Assembly (NCBI RefSeq): GCF_030450125.1
Contig: NZ_CP123923.1
Span: 3,968,001-4,032,000 of the forward strand
DNA length: 64,000 nt
Reading direction: 5' to 3'
Source of the DNA: Streptomyces sp. WP-1
GTDB taxonomy: Bacteria; Actinomycetota; Actinomycetes; Streptomycetales; Streptomycetaceae
Shown piece by piece: positions 1 through 8,312 of the stretch. The notes under the pieces were generated by a model, which was not told where the DNA came from, ran no database searches, and saw only the letters and a program-made list of their open reading frames with translations. Every line of letters starts with the position of its first letter. The stretch's first letter is position 1. The position numbers were made by a program, and so were the translations under genes.

Positions 1-335
1 CGCGCGACCTGACGAAGATCGCCAGCAGCGCGATGAAGAACGCGACGTTCCGCACCGTCGTCGGGACCAAGTCGTACACGGCCAAGACGAAGACCAAGTC
101 CGGCGGCACCCGCACGATGGGCGCCTGGGTCAACACCAACGGTCTGCTCAAGAGCTACAGCGGCACCATCGGTGTGAAGACCGGCTCCGGCCCCGAGGCC
201 GGCTACTGCCTGGTCTTCGCCGCCACCCGCCACGGCAAGACCGTCATCGGCACCGTCCTGTCCTCCACCTCCATCCCCCAGCGCGAGTCGGACGCCACGA
301 AGCTCCTCAACTACGGCTTCGCCAAGCTCGGCTGA
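1..335 (+). CDS. D-alanyl-D-alanine carboxypeptidase, C-terminal part (5'-truncated by window)
   Basis: Reading frame open from base 3, so only the last 110 residues are present. They carry the KTG box of penicillin-recognising serine peptidases (GVKTGSG, near base 178), followed by the hydrophobic strand GYCLVFAATRHGKTVIGTVL, as in family S11 (DacA/DacC, PBP5-like). Such enzymes trim the terminal D-Ala from peptidoglycan stem peptides outside the membrane. The SxxK and SxN boxes and the signal peptide must lie upstream of the window. The protein stops directly after the penicillin-binding fold, so no long C-terminal beta domain is present. Family assignment is firm; the exact paralogue cannot be told from this fragment. 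Confidence 0.85.
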   Translation, partial: RDLTKIASSAMKNATFRTVVGTKSYTAKTKTKSGGTRTMGAWVNTNGLLKSYSGTIGVKTGSGPEAGYCLVFAATRHGKTVIGTVLSSTSIPQRESDATKLLNYGFAKLG

Positions 336-430
336 CCACCGACGCCGGTCCGCCGGCTCACCCGCGCCACCACCGGGCCCGTCGCATCCAGCGGCGGGCC
401 CGTCGCGCTGCCCGGGACGGGGCGGGCCCG

Positions 431-512
431 CCGGAGCCGGGAGGCCACCGGAGCCGGGAGGCCACCGGAGCCACCGGAGCCGCCGGAGCCGGAGGAGCCG
501 GAGGAGCCGGAG
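431..512. repeat. GGAGCC-rich short tandem repeat
   Basis: A 17-bp unit (CCGGAGCCGGGAGGCCA) occurs twice in a row at 431-464, then decays into 9-bp and 6-bp CCGGAGCC(A/G) and GGAGGAGCC units up to about 512. It fills most of the spacer between the carboxypeptidase and the GntR gene. I see no terminator-grade hairpin in the rest of that spacer (336-430). Confidence 0.7.
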
Positions 513-540
513 GGCCGGTCGGGGTGCCGCGATGAAGCGA

Positions 541-565
541 ATGGTGCTAGCTTCATTAGCACCAT
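541..565. promoter_or_regulatory. Palindromic operator overlapping the gntR start codon
   Basis: ATGGTGCTA (541-549) and TAGCACCAT (557-565) form a perfect 9-bp inverted repeat with a 7-nt spacer; the ATG start at 564 lies inside the right arm. TAGCTT at 548-553 is a plausible -10 box 11 bp before the start, so the transcript may be leaderless. GntR proteins of the YtrA group usually repress their own operon, so autoregulation at this site is the natural inference. Confidence 0.6.
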
Positions 566-914
566 GTTGCTGCGCCTGGACACCACCGACACCCGCCCCC
601 TGCACGAGCAGGTCGCGGCGGCCGTCCGACGGGCCATCGCCGAGGGCGAATGCCGTGCCGGCGAGCGCCTGCCCTCCGCCCGCGATCTCTCCACGGCCCT
701 GGACCTCAACGTCAACACCGTCCTGCGCGGCCTGCGCGAACTGCGCGACGAGGGCCTGCTGGAGTTCCGCCGCGGCCGGGGCATCACCGTCGCCGAAGGT
801 GCCGCGGCCCCCCGCTCGGGGCTCCGGATCAAGGTGCGGGAGCTGGTGGCCGAGGCATCCCGGCTGGGGTACAGCCGGACCGATCTCATCGACATGATCC
901 GGGAGTTGTCATGA
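564..914 (+). CDS. GntR-family regulator, YtrA-like (short effector-less type)
   Basis: 116-residue protein with an N-terminal winged helix: LHEQVAAAVRRAIAEGE, then LPSARDLSTALDLNVNTV (recognition helix) and LRELRDEGLLEFRRGRGI (wing), covering about residues 12-75. Only about 40 residues follow, too few for the FadR, HutC or MocR effector domains, which places it in the short YtrA group that commonly controls adjacent transporter or membrane-protein genes. It overlaps the next gene by ATGA (911-914), so the two are translationally coupled. A palindrome spans its own start codon, fitting autorepression. The ATG at 564 is chosen because the conserved fold begins right after it and no ribosome-binding site is seen upstream (probable leaderless mRNA). 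Confidence 0.85.
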   Translation: MLLRLDTTDTRPLHEQVAAAVRRAIAEGECRAGERLPSARDLSTALDLNVNTVLRGLRELRDEGLLEFRRGRGITVAEGAAAPRSGLRIKVRELVAEASRLGYSRTDLIDMIRELS

Positions 915-1909
915 CGGACGGGCACGACGGGGGACGCGGCCGGCGCCGTGCCGCGCGCTGGGCACTGGCGGGCGGCACGGCGGTCGTCGCCGCACTGGTC
1001 GCCGGGCTGCCCTGGCTCCAGCGGGACCGGCTCCCCGACCGGCTGGCCACCCACTGGAGCGGCGGACCGGCACCCGACGGCTCGATGCCCCTGTGGTCGG
1101 CCTCCCTGATACCGGCCGCGGTCTGGCTAATGCTCGCCCTCGCGCTGAGCGTGCGGTGGCGCCGCTCCTGGGCGCGCCCCCGCTCCTGGCTGCCGATCGC
1201 CCTCGCCCCCACCGGTGTCGTCCTCGTCGGCGCCCAGGTCTGCGTCGTGCGGGCGAACCTCGATCGCGCCGACTGGCACCAGGCGCGCCAGCCGGTCTGG
1301 TGGCTCGCCGTCACCCTGGCTCTCGCCGCGGTGGCCGGGGTGCTCGCCTGGCGGCTGACCGTCCGGGTCACCGCCACCGCGCCCCGGGCCGGGACCCCGG
1401 AGCTGGACCTGGCGCGGGACGAGCGCCTGGTCTGGTTTTCCCGCACGGCCAACCCCTGGCTCCAGTCGCTGTCGGCGGTGGCCTGCCTGGTCGCCGCCGG
1501 CGCGGCGCTGGGCCTGGCACTGGGTCTGGCGCCCGCCGCGGCGCTCTGGCCGGTGTGCGCCGCCTGTGCCGCCGTCGCCCTCGCGGGCGGTATCTCCTCC
1601 TCGGTCCGGGCGAAGGTCTCGGAGGCGGGACTGGAGGTCTCCTTCGGCCCCCTCGGCTGGCCCGTCCGCCGCTGGGCCCCGGACGCCCTGGAGTCCGCCC
1701 GCGCCGAGCGGCGTCTGCCCTCCCAGGTCGGCGGCTGGGGCTACCGGTTCAGCGGCCTCGGCACCACGGTCATGCTCCGCGCCGGTGACTGCCTGGTCGT
1801 ACGCCCCCGGGGCCGGCGTTCCGACTTCGCGGTGAGCGTGGACGACGCGGAACGGGGCGCGGCCCTGCTGAACGCCCTCCGCGCGCGCCGGGCCGCTGCC
1901 GGCCGGTGA
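911..1909 (+). CDS. DUF1648 domain membrane protein
   Basis: 332 residues. After a basic N-terminus comes a membrane segment (about residues 16-34) and the motif LPDRLATHWSGGPAPDGSMP, the signature of DUF1648, in which an extracytoplasmic loop follows the first helix. Four to five further hydrophobic segments follow. The last 100 residues form a soluble domain (VSEAGLEVSFGPLG onward) resembling the PH-like tails of such proteins. DUF1648 is also found in SdpI-type immunity proteins, but nothing here shows an immunity role. The ATGA overlap with the upstream GntR gene makes this its likely regulatory target. No catalytic motif is visible and the function is unknown. Confidence 0.75.
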   Translation: MTDGHDGGRGRRRAARWALAGGTAVVAALVAGLPWLQRDRLPDRLATHWSGGPAPDGSMPLWSASLIPAAVWLMLALALSVRWRRSWARPRSWLPIALAPTGVVLVGAQVCVVRANLDRADWHQARQPVWWLAVTLALAAVAGVLAWRLTVRVTATAPRAGTPELDLARDERLVWFSRTANPWLQSLSAVACLVAAGAALGLALGLAPAAALWPVCAACAAVALAGGISSSVRAKVSEAGLEVSFGPLGWPVRRWAPDALESARAERRLPSQVGGWGYRFSGLGTTVMLRAGDCLVVRPRGRRSDFAVSVDDAERGAALLNALRARRAAAGR

Positions 1910-1944
1910 ACCGTGTGCCCGTGCCCTGTCCTCTCCGGCCCCCT

Positions 1945-2844
1945 CTACTGCGCGGCTGCTCGCGGCAGTCGGTCGTAGGCCGTGAAGGTGTACGACGCGT
2001 CGTACGTCATCAGGTTTCCCCCGGCCGCGGGCAGGCCGAGGCGGTGGTCGAAGAGCGGGGCGAGCGGGCCGCAGTGCTCGGCGGCGGGGGCGGTGAAGGT
2101 GTCGTCGTAGGCCGTGAAGGTGTACGACGCGTCGTACGTCATCAGGTTTCCCCCGGCCGCGGGCAGGCCGAGGCGGTGGTCGAGGAGCGGGGCGAGCGGG
2201 CCGCAGTGCTCGGCGGCGGGGACGGTGAAGGTGTCGTCGTAGGCCGAGAACTCGATCAGCGGCGGGTCCTGGGAGACCCGGGTGGAGGGGCCCGAGCGCT
2301 TCAGCCGGAAGTCGACGGGCGCGGTGGCGCCGATGGTGCAGCCCGGCGCCGGCAGGCGGCCGAGGAGCCGGAAGCGGAGACTGAACGTGCCGGCGTAGAA
2401 GTCGGACCGGCCCCCGTACTCGGGCTGTATCGCGAGGCCCCGGACGCCCGGCACGGCCGTCGGCGTGCTGTGCATCGCGCCCCACACCTGCCCGTCACCG
2501 CCGTCCGGCAGGGGCCCCTCGGCGTGGGTCATGGTGACCGGGGCGAGCCGCACCGTCACCTTCCCGAGGGTCAGCACCGGTGCGGCGGTGTGCACTTCGC
2601 ATCTCCAGCGGGCCGGGTCGGCCCCGCCGGGCAGGGGCGGGCAGTCACGGAAGCCGGCCGTGGGCACGGCGGACGCGGCGGCCCGGGGCGCGGCGACCGC
2701 GACACCGGGCGCGCACACCGCCGCCGTACCGGCGAGGACGGCCGCACCCGCGACGGCGGCGACGCGGCGGACGGACCCGCGCCGCCCGAAGGCGGAACGG
2801 CGGACGGGGCCCGAACCGGCCCCGGCGGCAGTGGATTTCGTCAT
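1945..2844 (-). CDS. Secreted protein of unknown function with duplicated C-terminal module
   Basis: 299 residues. The N-terminus has an arginine-rich stretch (residues 15-27), a hydrophobic core and an AVA-AP cleavage-like site near residue 50, so it is predicted to be exported. The mature part has paired cysteines (CPPLPGG and RWRCEV; APGCTIG; EHCGP) and many beta-strand patterns. A 44-residue block (starting AYDDTF, containing PAAEHCGPLAPL, ending ASYTFT) is present twice in tandem near the C-terminus, encoded by two nearly identical 132-bp DNA copies. No known domain recognised. It is convergent with the DUF1648 gene and divergent from the next secreted protein. The single-copy form was probably the ancestral one. 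Confidence 0.7.
   Translation of the reverse strand: MTKSTAAGAGSGPVRRSAFGRRGSVRRVAAVAGAAVLAGTAAVCAPGVAVAAPRAAASAVPTAGFRDCPPLPGGADPARWRCEVHTAAPVLTLGKVTVRLAPVTMTHAEGPLPDGGDGQVWGAMHSTPTAVPGVRGLAIQPEYGGRSDFYAGTFSLRFRLLGRLPAPGCTIGATAPVDFRLKRSGPSTRVSQDPPLIEFSAYDDTFTVPAAEHCGPLAPLLDHRLGLPAAGGNLMTYDASYTFTAYDDTFTAPAAEHCGPLAPLFDHRLGLPAAGGNLMTYDASYTFTAYDRLPRAAAQ
1975..2238. repeat. In-frame 132-bp tandem duplication inside the secreted protein gene
   Basis: Copy 1 is 1975-2106, copy 2 is 2107-2238, and the first 8 bases of the unit recur at 2239. Reading across, I find only two differences (GAAGAG/GAGGAG near 2047/2179 and GGGGGC/GGGGAC near 2090/2222). The unit is exactly 44 codons, so the frame is kept. 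Confidence 0.9.
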
Positions 2845-3214
2845 GCCACCAGCCTGCCGCCGACCGCCGCGCCCTCACCATCCGTGCCCCCCCCTGGCGA
2901 GACCCTGATCCACCCCTGACCGTGCGTCAGGGACCGGGCGGGAAAAGCTCAGGGATCGTCTCCACCCCCTTCCGTGATTCCGGGCCGAATTGCGGCAAGC
3001 GCATCCTTTCCGTCCGAACCACCGACGAACTCCCGCCATATACCGGCGCGGTGCCAGAAGCGGCCATATTCGGTTCAGGAAAAGCCGGCGAGGCGTACAA
3101 CCGTTCGCAGGTGTCACATGTCTTTCTTGCGAGCCAACAGGCTCACTACATCGTTCAGAGCCCGCATACCCCCCATGCATCGTGCGCGCGGCTCTCTCCA
3201 CGTGGGGAACACAG
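2845..3214. other. Divergent promoter region between two secreted-protein genes
   Basis: A 370-bp gene-free spacer with lower GC than its surroundings. It must carry promoters for both flanking genes. The only clear local structure is a small hairpin, GAGCC-AACA-GGCTC, at 3131-3144. I cannot assign -10/-35 boxes with confidence and see no long repeats. Confidence 0.5.
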
Positions 3215-4069
3215 ATGCGTATTCGTGCCAGCCTGGCCGCCGCGACGGTGTCCGGCGCCGTGGCGCTCACCGCGCTTCTCGCTCCCGCCGCGCAGGCGGC
3301 GGACAGCCCGAGGATCCCTCAGGGCTTCACCTCGAAGCCGTCCCTCGGACGCAACGCGCCGGCCGACGAGAAGCAGGGTGACATCCAGATCACCAAGGTC
3401 ACCGACAACGCCGACAAGGACGTCGTCGTCGGCCTCGGCAAGAAGACCTTCAACATCTACGTCACGGCCACGGACCCGTCCGGGATCTACACCGCCGACG
3501 CCATGCTGTGGCACGGCACCAACCTGGACAACGACGTGGACGGCGCGCTCTACACGGACACCGGCGAGACCAACGCCACCTGCGACAACTGGAGCGCCAC
3601 GAGCGCCACCTGCAAGATCACGATCACCGCCGTGCCGGGCACCGACCTGTACGACAGCGCCCTGAACGGCAAGTGGAACGTGGCCGTCTACGCGGTCGCC
3701 AACAACGGCGACTACGTCGAGACGGACGTCTACAAGAACCGCTGGGTCAAGCGTGCCGCCGGCTTCAGCGGTTTCAACGCCGCTCCGGAGCCCGTCACCA
3801 AGGGCAAGTCCATCACGGTCACCGGCACCCTCAACCGTGCCAGCTGGTCGTACATGAAGTACTACGGCTACGGCAGCCAGTCCGTGCAGCTGCAGTTCAA
3901 GCCCGCGAACAGCAGCACCTACAGCACGGTGAAGACGGTCAAGAGCTCGTCCACCGGCTACCTGAAGACCACCGTCACCGCCTCGGTGGACGGCACCTGG
4001 CGCTTCCACTACGCCGGTAACGCCAACTCCTCCGTCGCGGACGCCTACGACTACGTCGACGTGCGCTGA
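3215..4069 (+). CDS. Secreted protein, probable beta-sandwich surface protein
   Basis: 284 residues starting at ATG 3215, preceded by GGGGA about 7 nt upstream. A clean Sec signal peptide (MRIRASLAAATVSG, core AVALTALLAPAAQA, cleavage AQA-AD near residue 28) is followed by an acidic, threonine- and asparagine-rich domain with a Cys pair (NATCDNW and SATCKITI), then a C-terminal beta domain (about residues 190-284, beginning APEPVTKGKSITVTG and ending in YDYVDVR) resembling Ig-like or bacterial surface modules. Similar Streptomyces proteins are annotated as calcium-binding or DUF-type secreted proteins; I cannot confirm which. A strong terminator follows directly. No enzyme motif seen. Confidence 0.7.
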   Translation: MRIRASLAAATVSGAVALTALLAPAAQAADSPRIPQGFTSKPSLGRNAPADEKQGDIQITKVTDNADKDVVVGLGKKTFNIYVTATDPSGIYTADAMLWHGTNLDNDVDGALYTDTGETNATCDNWSATSATCKITITAVPGTDLYDSALNGKWNVAVYAVANNGDYVETDVYKNRWVKRAAGFSGFNAAPEPVTKGKSITVTGTLNRASWSYMKYYGYGSQSVQLQFKPANSSTYSTVKTVKSSSTGYLKTTVTASVDGTWRFHYAGNANSSVADAYDYVDVR

Positions 4070-4095
4070 CCCCTCGCCGCGGACGGCGGCATGAA

Positions 4096-4129
4096 CGAAG
4101 GCCCTGTGGAGCGGTCCACAGGGCCTTCG
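4096..4129. terminator. Bidirectional intrinsic terminator
   Basis: A perfect 15-bp stem, CGAAGGCCCTGTGGA (4096-4110) with TCCACAGGGCCTTCG (4115-4129), and a GCGG loop, placed between two convergent genes (stops at 4069 and 4150). It lacks a long T tract, as is common in Streptomyces. Confidence 0.85.
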
Positions 4130-4149
4130 GTTCTATGCGGAGGGGCCGG

Positions 4150-5571
4150 TCACGCCCAGGTGATCAGCCGCTTCGGCTGCTCCAGGACCGCGGCCACGTC
4201 GGCCAGGAACCTGGAGCCCAGCTCGCCGTCGACGAGGCGGTGGTCGAAGCTCAGCGCGAGGGTGGTCACCTGGCGCGGCTTGACCTTGCCCTTGTGGACC
4301 CACGGCTGGAGCTTGATCGCGCCGATGGCGAGGATCGCCGACTCGCCCGGGTTGAGGATCGGCGTGCCGGTGTCGACGCCGAAGACGCCGACATTGGTGA
4401 TCGTCACCGTGCCGCCCTGCATGGCGGACGGGGAGGTCTTGCCCTCGCGCGCCGTGGACACCAGCTCGCCGAGGGAGTCGGCCAGCTGGGGCAGCGTCTT
4501 GGCGTGCGCGTCCTTGATGTTCGGCACGATCAGGCCGCGCGGGGTGGCCGCCGCGATGCCCAGGTTGACGTAGTGCTTGACCACGATCTCCTGGTCGGCC
4601 TCGTCCCAGGACGCGTTGATGTCCGGGTTGCGCTTGATCGCGACCAGCAGGGCCTTGGCGATCAGCAGCAGCGGGTTGACCCGCCTGCCTTGCATCTCCT
4701 TGTCCTGCTTCAGCTCCTCGACCAGCTTCATGGTCCGGGTCACGTCCACCGTCACGAACTCCGTGACGTGCGGGGCCGTGAACGCCGAGCCGACCATCGC
4801 CGTCGCGGTCGCCTTGCGCACGCCCTTGACGGGGAGACGGGTCTCGCGGGCGCCGTCGTACGACGCCACGGGGGCGGGCGCGGCCGGAGCCGCCGCCACC
4901 GGCGCGGGCGCGGTCACGGCCGCCGGTGCGGCCGCCGCGTGCACGTCCTCGCGGGTGATGATCCCGTCCGGGCCGGACGGGGTGACCGCGGTCAGGTCGA
5001 CGCCGAGGTCCTTGGCCAGCTTGCGCACCGGGGGCTTGGCCAGCGGGCGGGGGCTGTCCGCCGCCGGGGTGTGGCCGTTCAGCTCGGGCTGGGCGGGCGC
5101 CGGGACGGTGACCTCGGGGCCCTTGCGCGGGCGGCGCTTGGTCGCGGAGGTCGACACGCCGTAGCCCACCAGGACCGGCTGACGAGCCGCGGGCTTCGCC
5201 TCCTCGGCCGGAGCCGGAGCCGCGGACGGGGCCGCAGCCGAAGCCTCCGGGGCCGCCTCAGCCGCGGGCGCCGCCGCCTCGGCCTGCGCCGGGACCGGAG
5301 CCGGGGCCCCGCCCGCCACCCGCACCGTGATGATCGCCGTACCCACGTCGACCGTGGTCCCCTCGGGGAACCGCAGCTCGCTGACCACGCCGTCGTAGGG
5401 GATGGGCAGTTCGACGGCCGCCTTGGCGGTCTCGACCTCGCACACCACCTGGCCGTCGGTGACCGTGTCGCCCGGCTGGACGTACCACTTGAGGATCTCG
5501 GCCTCGGTCAGGCCCTCGCCCACGTCGGGCATCTTGAACTCGCGTACGGACGCGTCCGTCATCGTCGTCAC
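4150..5571 (-). CDS. bkdC: Branched-chain alpha-keto acid dehydrogenase E2, lipoyl acyltransferase (operon 1)
   Basis: 473 residues. Transfers the acyl group from E1-bound thiamine to CoA in the degradation of leucine, isoleucine and valine, which also supplies branched fatty acid and polyketide starter units. Domains in order: lipoyl domain (VCEVETAKAAVELP, lipoyl lysine in ETAKA near residue 45), an Ala/Pro/Glu linker, a peripheral subunit-binding domain (PPVRKLAKDLGVDLTAV), a second Ala/Pro linker, and the catalytic 2-oxoacid dehydrogenase acyltransferase domain ending in SFDHRLVDGE with the HxxxDG active site. Start chosen at GTG 5571, 6 nt after GGGAG; an ATG at 5562 is the alternative. 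It is last in the bkdA-B-C operon, 11 bp after bkdB. Confidence 0.93.
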   Translation of the reverse strand: MTTMTDASVREFKMPDVGEGLTEAEILKWYVQPGDTVTDGQVVCEVETAKAAVELPIPYDGVVSELRFPEGTTVDVGTAIITVRVAGGAPAPVPAQAEAAAPAAEAAPEASAAAPSAAPAPAEEAKPAARQPVLVGYGVSTSATKRRPRKGPEVTVPAPAQPELNGHTPAADSPRPLAKPPVRKLAKDLGVDLTAVTPSGPDGIITREDVHAAAAPAAVTAPAPVAAAPAAPAPVASYDGARETRLPVKGVRKATATAMVGSAFTAPHVTEFVTVDVTRTMKLVEELKQDKEMQGRRVNPLLLIAKALLVAIKRNPDINASWDEADQEIVVKHYVNLGIAAATPRGLIVPNIKDAHAKTLPQLADSLGELVSTAREGKTSPSAMQGGTVTITNVGVFGVDTGTPILNPGESAILAIGAIKLQPWVHKGKVKPRQVTTLALSFDHRLVDGELGSRFLADVAAVLEQPKRLITWA

Positions 5572-5582
5572 GACCCTCTCCC

Positions 5583-6560
<978 letters not shown>

Positions 6561-6561
6561 C

Positions 6562-7815
6562 TCAGTGACCCCCTTCTGAGTCCGCGAACGACGCCTGGTA
6601 GGCGGCGAACTGGGCCCGCTCCTCGTCGACGAGCGCGTGCCCGTCCGCGTACACGTTCTCGAAGATGGCGAAGTGGTCCGGGTCGGGCATGGCGCGGACC
6701 GCTTCGCGCACCCGCTTGCCCAACGCCTCGGACTCGGCCTCGAGTTCCTCGAAGAATCCCTCGTCCGCGTGGTTCGACGCCTCCAGGTGGCGGCGCAGGC
6801 GCAGGATCGGGTCCTTGGCCTCCCATGCCTGCCGCTCCTCGTCGCCCCGGTAGCGGCTGGGGTCGTCGGAGGTGGTGTGGGCGCCCATGCGGTAGGTGAA
6901 GGCCTCGACCAGGGTCGGGCCCTCGCCGTTGCGGGCGCGCTCCAGGGCCCACTTGGTGACCGCGAGACAGGCCAGCACGTCGTTGCCGTCCACGCGCACG
7001 CCCGGGAAGCCGTAGCCCTGGGCGCGCTGGTAGAGCGGCACCCGGGTCTGCTTCTCGGTCGGCTCGGAGATCGCCCACTGGTTGTTCTGGCAGAAGAACA
7101 CCACGGGCGCGTTGTAGACCGCGGAGAAGGTGAACGACTCGGCCACGTCGCCCTGGCTGGAGGCGCCGTCGCCGAAGTAGGCGATGACCGCGGAGTCCGC
7201 GCCGTCCTTGGCCACGCCCATCGCGTAGCCGGTGGCGTGCAGGGCCTGCGAGCCGATGACGATCGTGTACAGGTGGAAGTTGTTGCTGTTGGGGTCCCAG
7301 CCGCCGTTGTTCACACCGCGGAACATGCCGAGCAGGTTGGTCGGGTCCACGCCGCGGCACCAGGCGACGCCGTGCTCGCGGTAGGTCGGGAAGACGTAGT
7401 CGTCCTCACGAGTGGCCCGGCCGGAGCCGATCTGGGCGGCCTCCTGGCCCAGCAGGGAGGCCCACAGGCCCAGCTCGCCCTGGCGCTGCAGGGCGGTGGC
7501 CTCGGCGTCGAAACGACGGGTGAGCACCATGTCGCGGTAGAGGCCGCGCAGGTCTTCGGGAGTGATGCCGGCGACGTAGGAGTCGTACTCGGCATTCTTG
7601 ACCCGCTTGCCCTCCGGCGTCAGAAGCTGCACGAGCTCGTGCTCGGTGCTCTTCTTCGCGCCGGCGCGCGCGGCGCGCGGGGCCCGGGTCGTGCTGGTGG
7701 TGCGCTTGGCGCCGGTGGCTCCGGACTTGGTCCCGGCCGAGCCGGCCTTGCTGCCGGTGGTGCCGGCCTTGCCTGCGGCGCTGCGCTTGCGCGCGGCACT
7801 GCTGTCCACGGTCAC
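6562..7815 (-). CDS. bkdA: Branched-chain alpha-keto acid dehydrogenase E1 alpha subunit (operon 1)
   Basis: 417 residues. The ThDP-binding motif is GDGASSQGDVAESFTFSAVYNAPVVFFCQNN; residues such as YRMGAHTTSDDPSRYR form the phosphorylation-loop region known from E1 alpha proteins. The start is GTG 7815, 7 nt after GGAGG. The first 55 or so residues are a low-complexity Ala/Lys/Gly/Thr/Ser extension rich in AAGKAG and AGTKSG units, absent from the paralogue at 21649-22803 and similar in composition to histone-like tails. First gene of the operon, with a good promoter at 7957-7986 giving a leader of about 135 nt. No E3 (lipoamide dehydrogenase) gene is nearby, so E3 must be shared from elsewhere. 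Confidence 0.93.
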   Translation of the reverse strand: MTVDSSAARKRSAAGKAGTTGSKAGSAGTKSGATGAKRTTSTTRAPRAARAGAKKSTEHELVQLLTPEGKRVKNAEYDSYVAGITPEDLRGLYRDMVLTRRFDAEATALQRQGELGLWASLLGQEAAQIGSGRATREDDYVFPTYREHGVAWCRGVDPTNLLGMFRGVNNGGWDPNSNNFHLYTIVIGSQALHATGYAMGVAKDGADSAVIAYFGDGASSQGDVAESFTFSAVYNAPVVFFCQNNQWAISEPTEKQTRVPLYQRAQGYGFPGVRVDGNDVLACLAVTKWALERARNGEGPTLVEAFTYRMGAHTTSDDPSRYRGDEERQAWEAKDPILRLRRHLEASNHADEGFFEELEAESEALGKRVREAVRAMPDPDHFAIFENVYADGHALVDEERAQFAAYQASFADSEGGH

Positions 7816-7956
7816 GTGTGCTCCTCCGTCGTTCCGGCCCCCGGGGTTGCCGGTAGGCCAGTGCGGCTCACCTGTTTCGACCACCGGGCACGGGGTGGGT
7901 GCCACTCGGCCGGGAACAGGCGTGACAGGTGCCCCGGCGAGCGCCCTGCGACCATT

Positions 7957-7986
7957 ACGTTACCCAGTGCTCCACATTTCTGTGAA
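7957..7986 (-). promoter_or_regulatory. Predicted promoter of bkd operon 1
   Basis: On the minus strand, TTCACA (7981-7986) and TAACGT (7957-7962) are separated by 18 bp, a fair match to the vegetative sigma consensus. The start point would be near 7950, leaving a leader of roughly 135 nt before the bkdA GTG. Confidence 0.5.
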
Positions 7987-8005
7987 ACCCCACTTGACCT
8001 GCGAT

Positions 8006-8027
8006 TTTGCTTGGATTTCCAAGTAAA
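8006..8027. promoter_or_regulatory. 22-bp AT-rich palindrome upstream of bkd operon 1
   Basis: Core CTTGGATTTCCAAG (8010-8023) is a perfect inverted repeat; the symmetry continues as TTT (8006-8008) and AAA (8025-8027) with one unpaired position on each side. Its centre is about 65 bp upstream of the predicted bkdA start point, in a locally AT-rich stretch, a typical place for an activator or Lrp-type site. The cognate regulator is unknown. Confidence 0.5.
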
Positions 8028-8266
8028 TCGAAGAGATGCGGAAGCGCGCTGGTCACAGCCTTGTGGCAAGGCCGGAGCACCCGAACGTTATCCCGGTCAC
8101 CCAGGTGACGGGAAGAGTTCTCCGGAGGGAGTCCCGGCCCCGTGCTTTGTGGGAGGAAAACCCCGAAACCTTGAAAAGGCTTCACGACCTGCTCGAACAC
8201 GGCGGACCTCCACCGTTCAGGCCCGTTCACCCTGTGACCGATTGCGACCACCGACGACTGACTGTG

Positions 8267-8292
8267 AAAGGCCCAGCTCAAGGGGCCTTTTT
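8267..8292 (+). terminator. Intrinsic terminator without an upstream gene
   Basis: AAAGGCCC (8267-8274) pairs with GGGCCTTT (8283-8290) around an 8-nt loop, and the T run continues to 8292. On the plus strand no supported gene precedes it before 7816, so it either ends a small RNA made in 7816-8266 or acts as an attenuator just before the phosphotransferase gene. Apart from the bkd promoter and palindrome noted above, I see a CCCGGTCAC/GTGACGGG hairpin near 8093-8112 and no coding signal in 7816-8266. Confidence 0.6.
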
Positions 8293-8312
8293 CGTGCCTT
8301 AGCATCTGCGGC

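Noticed and set aside
311..1054. 247-codon minus-strand frame over the gntR region
   Set aside because: Opposite to a well-supported GntR gene and made of Ser/Arg/Pro; contains the GGAGCC repeat as SGSSGSGGSGG. Not a gene.
3196..3210. CCACGTGG near 3199 and CCACGTGG near 34536 as further parS sites
   Set aside because: Only the central CACGTG is shared; both arms depart asymmetrically from GTTTCACGTGAAAC.
7816..8266. Known riboswitch upstream of bkd or the phosphotransferase gene
   Set aside because: I could not match any conserved riboswitch core by eye; only generic hairpins are visible.
8036..8302. Possible 88-codon gene before the phosphotransferase gene
   Set aside because: Third-position GC is well below the local norm and the frame runs straight through the terminator hairpin; treated as non-coding.
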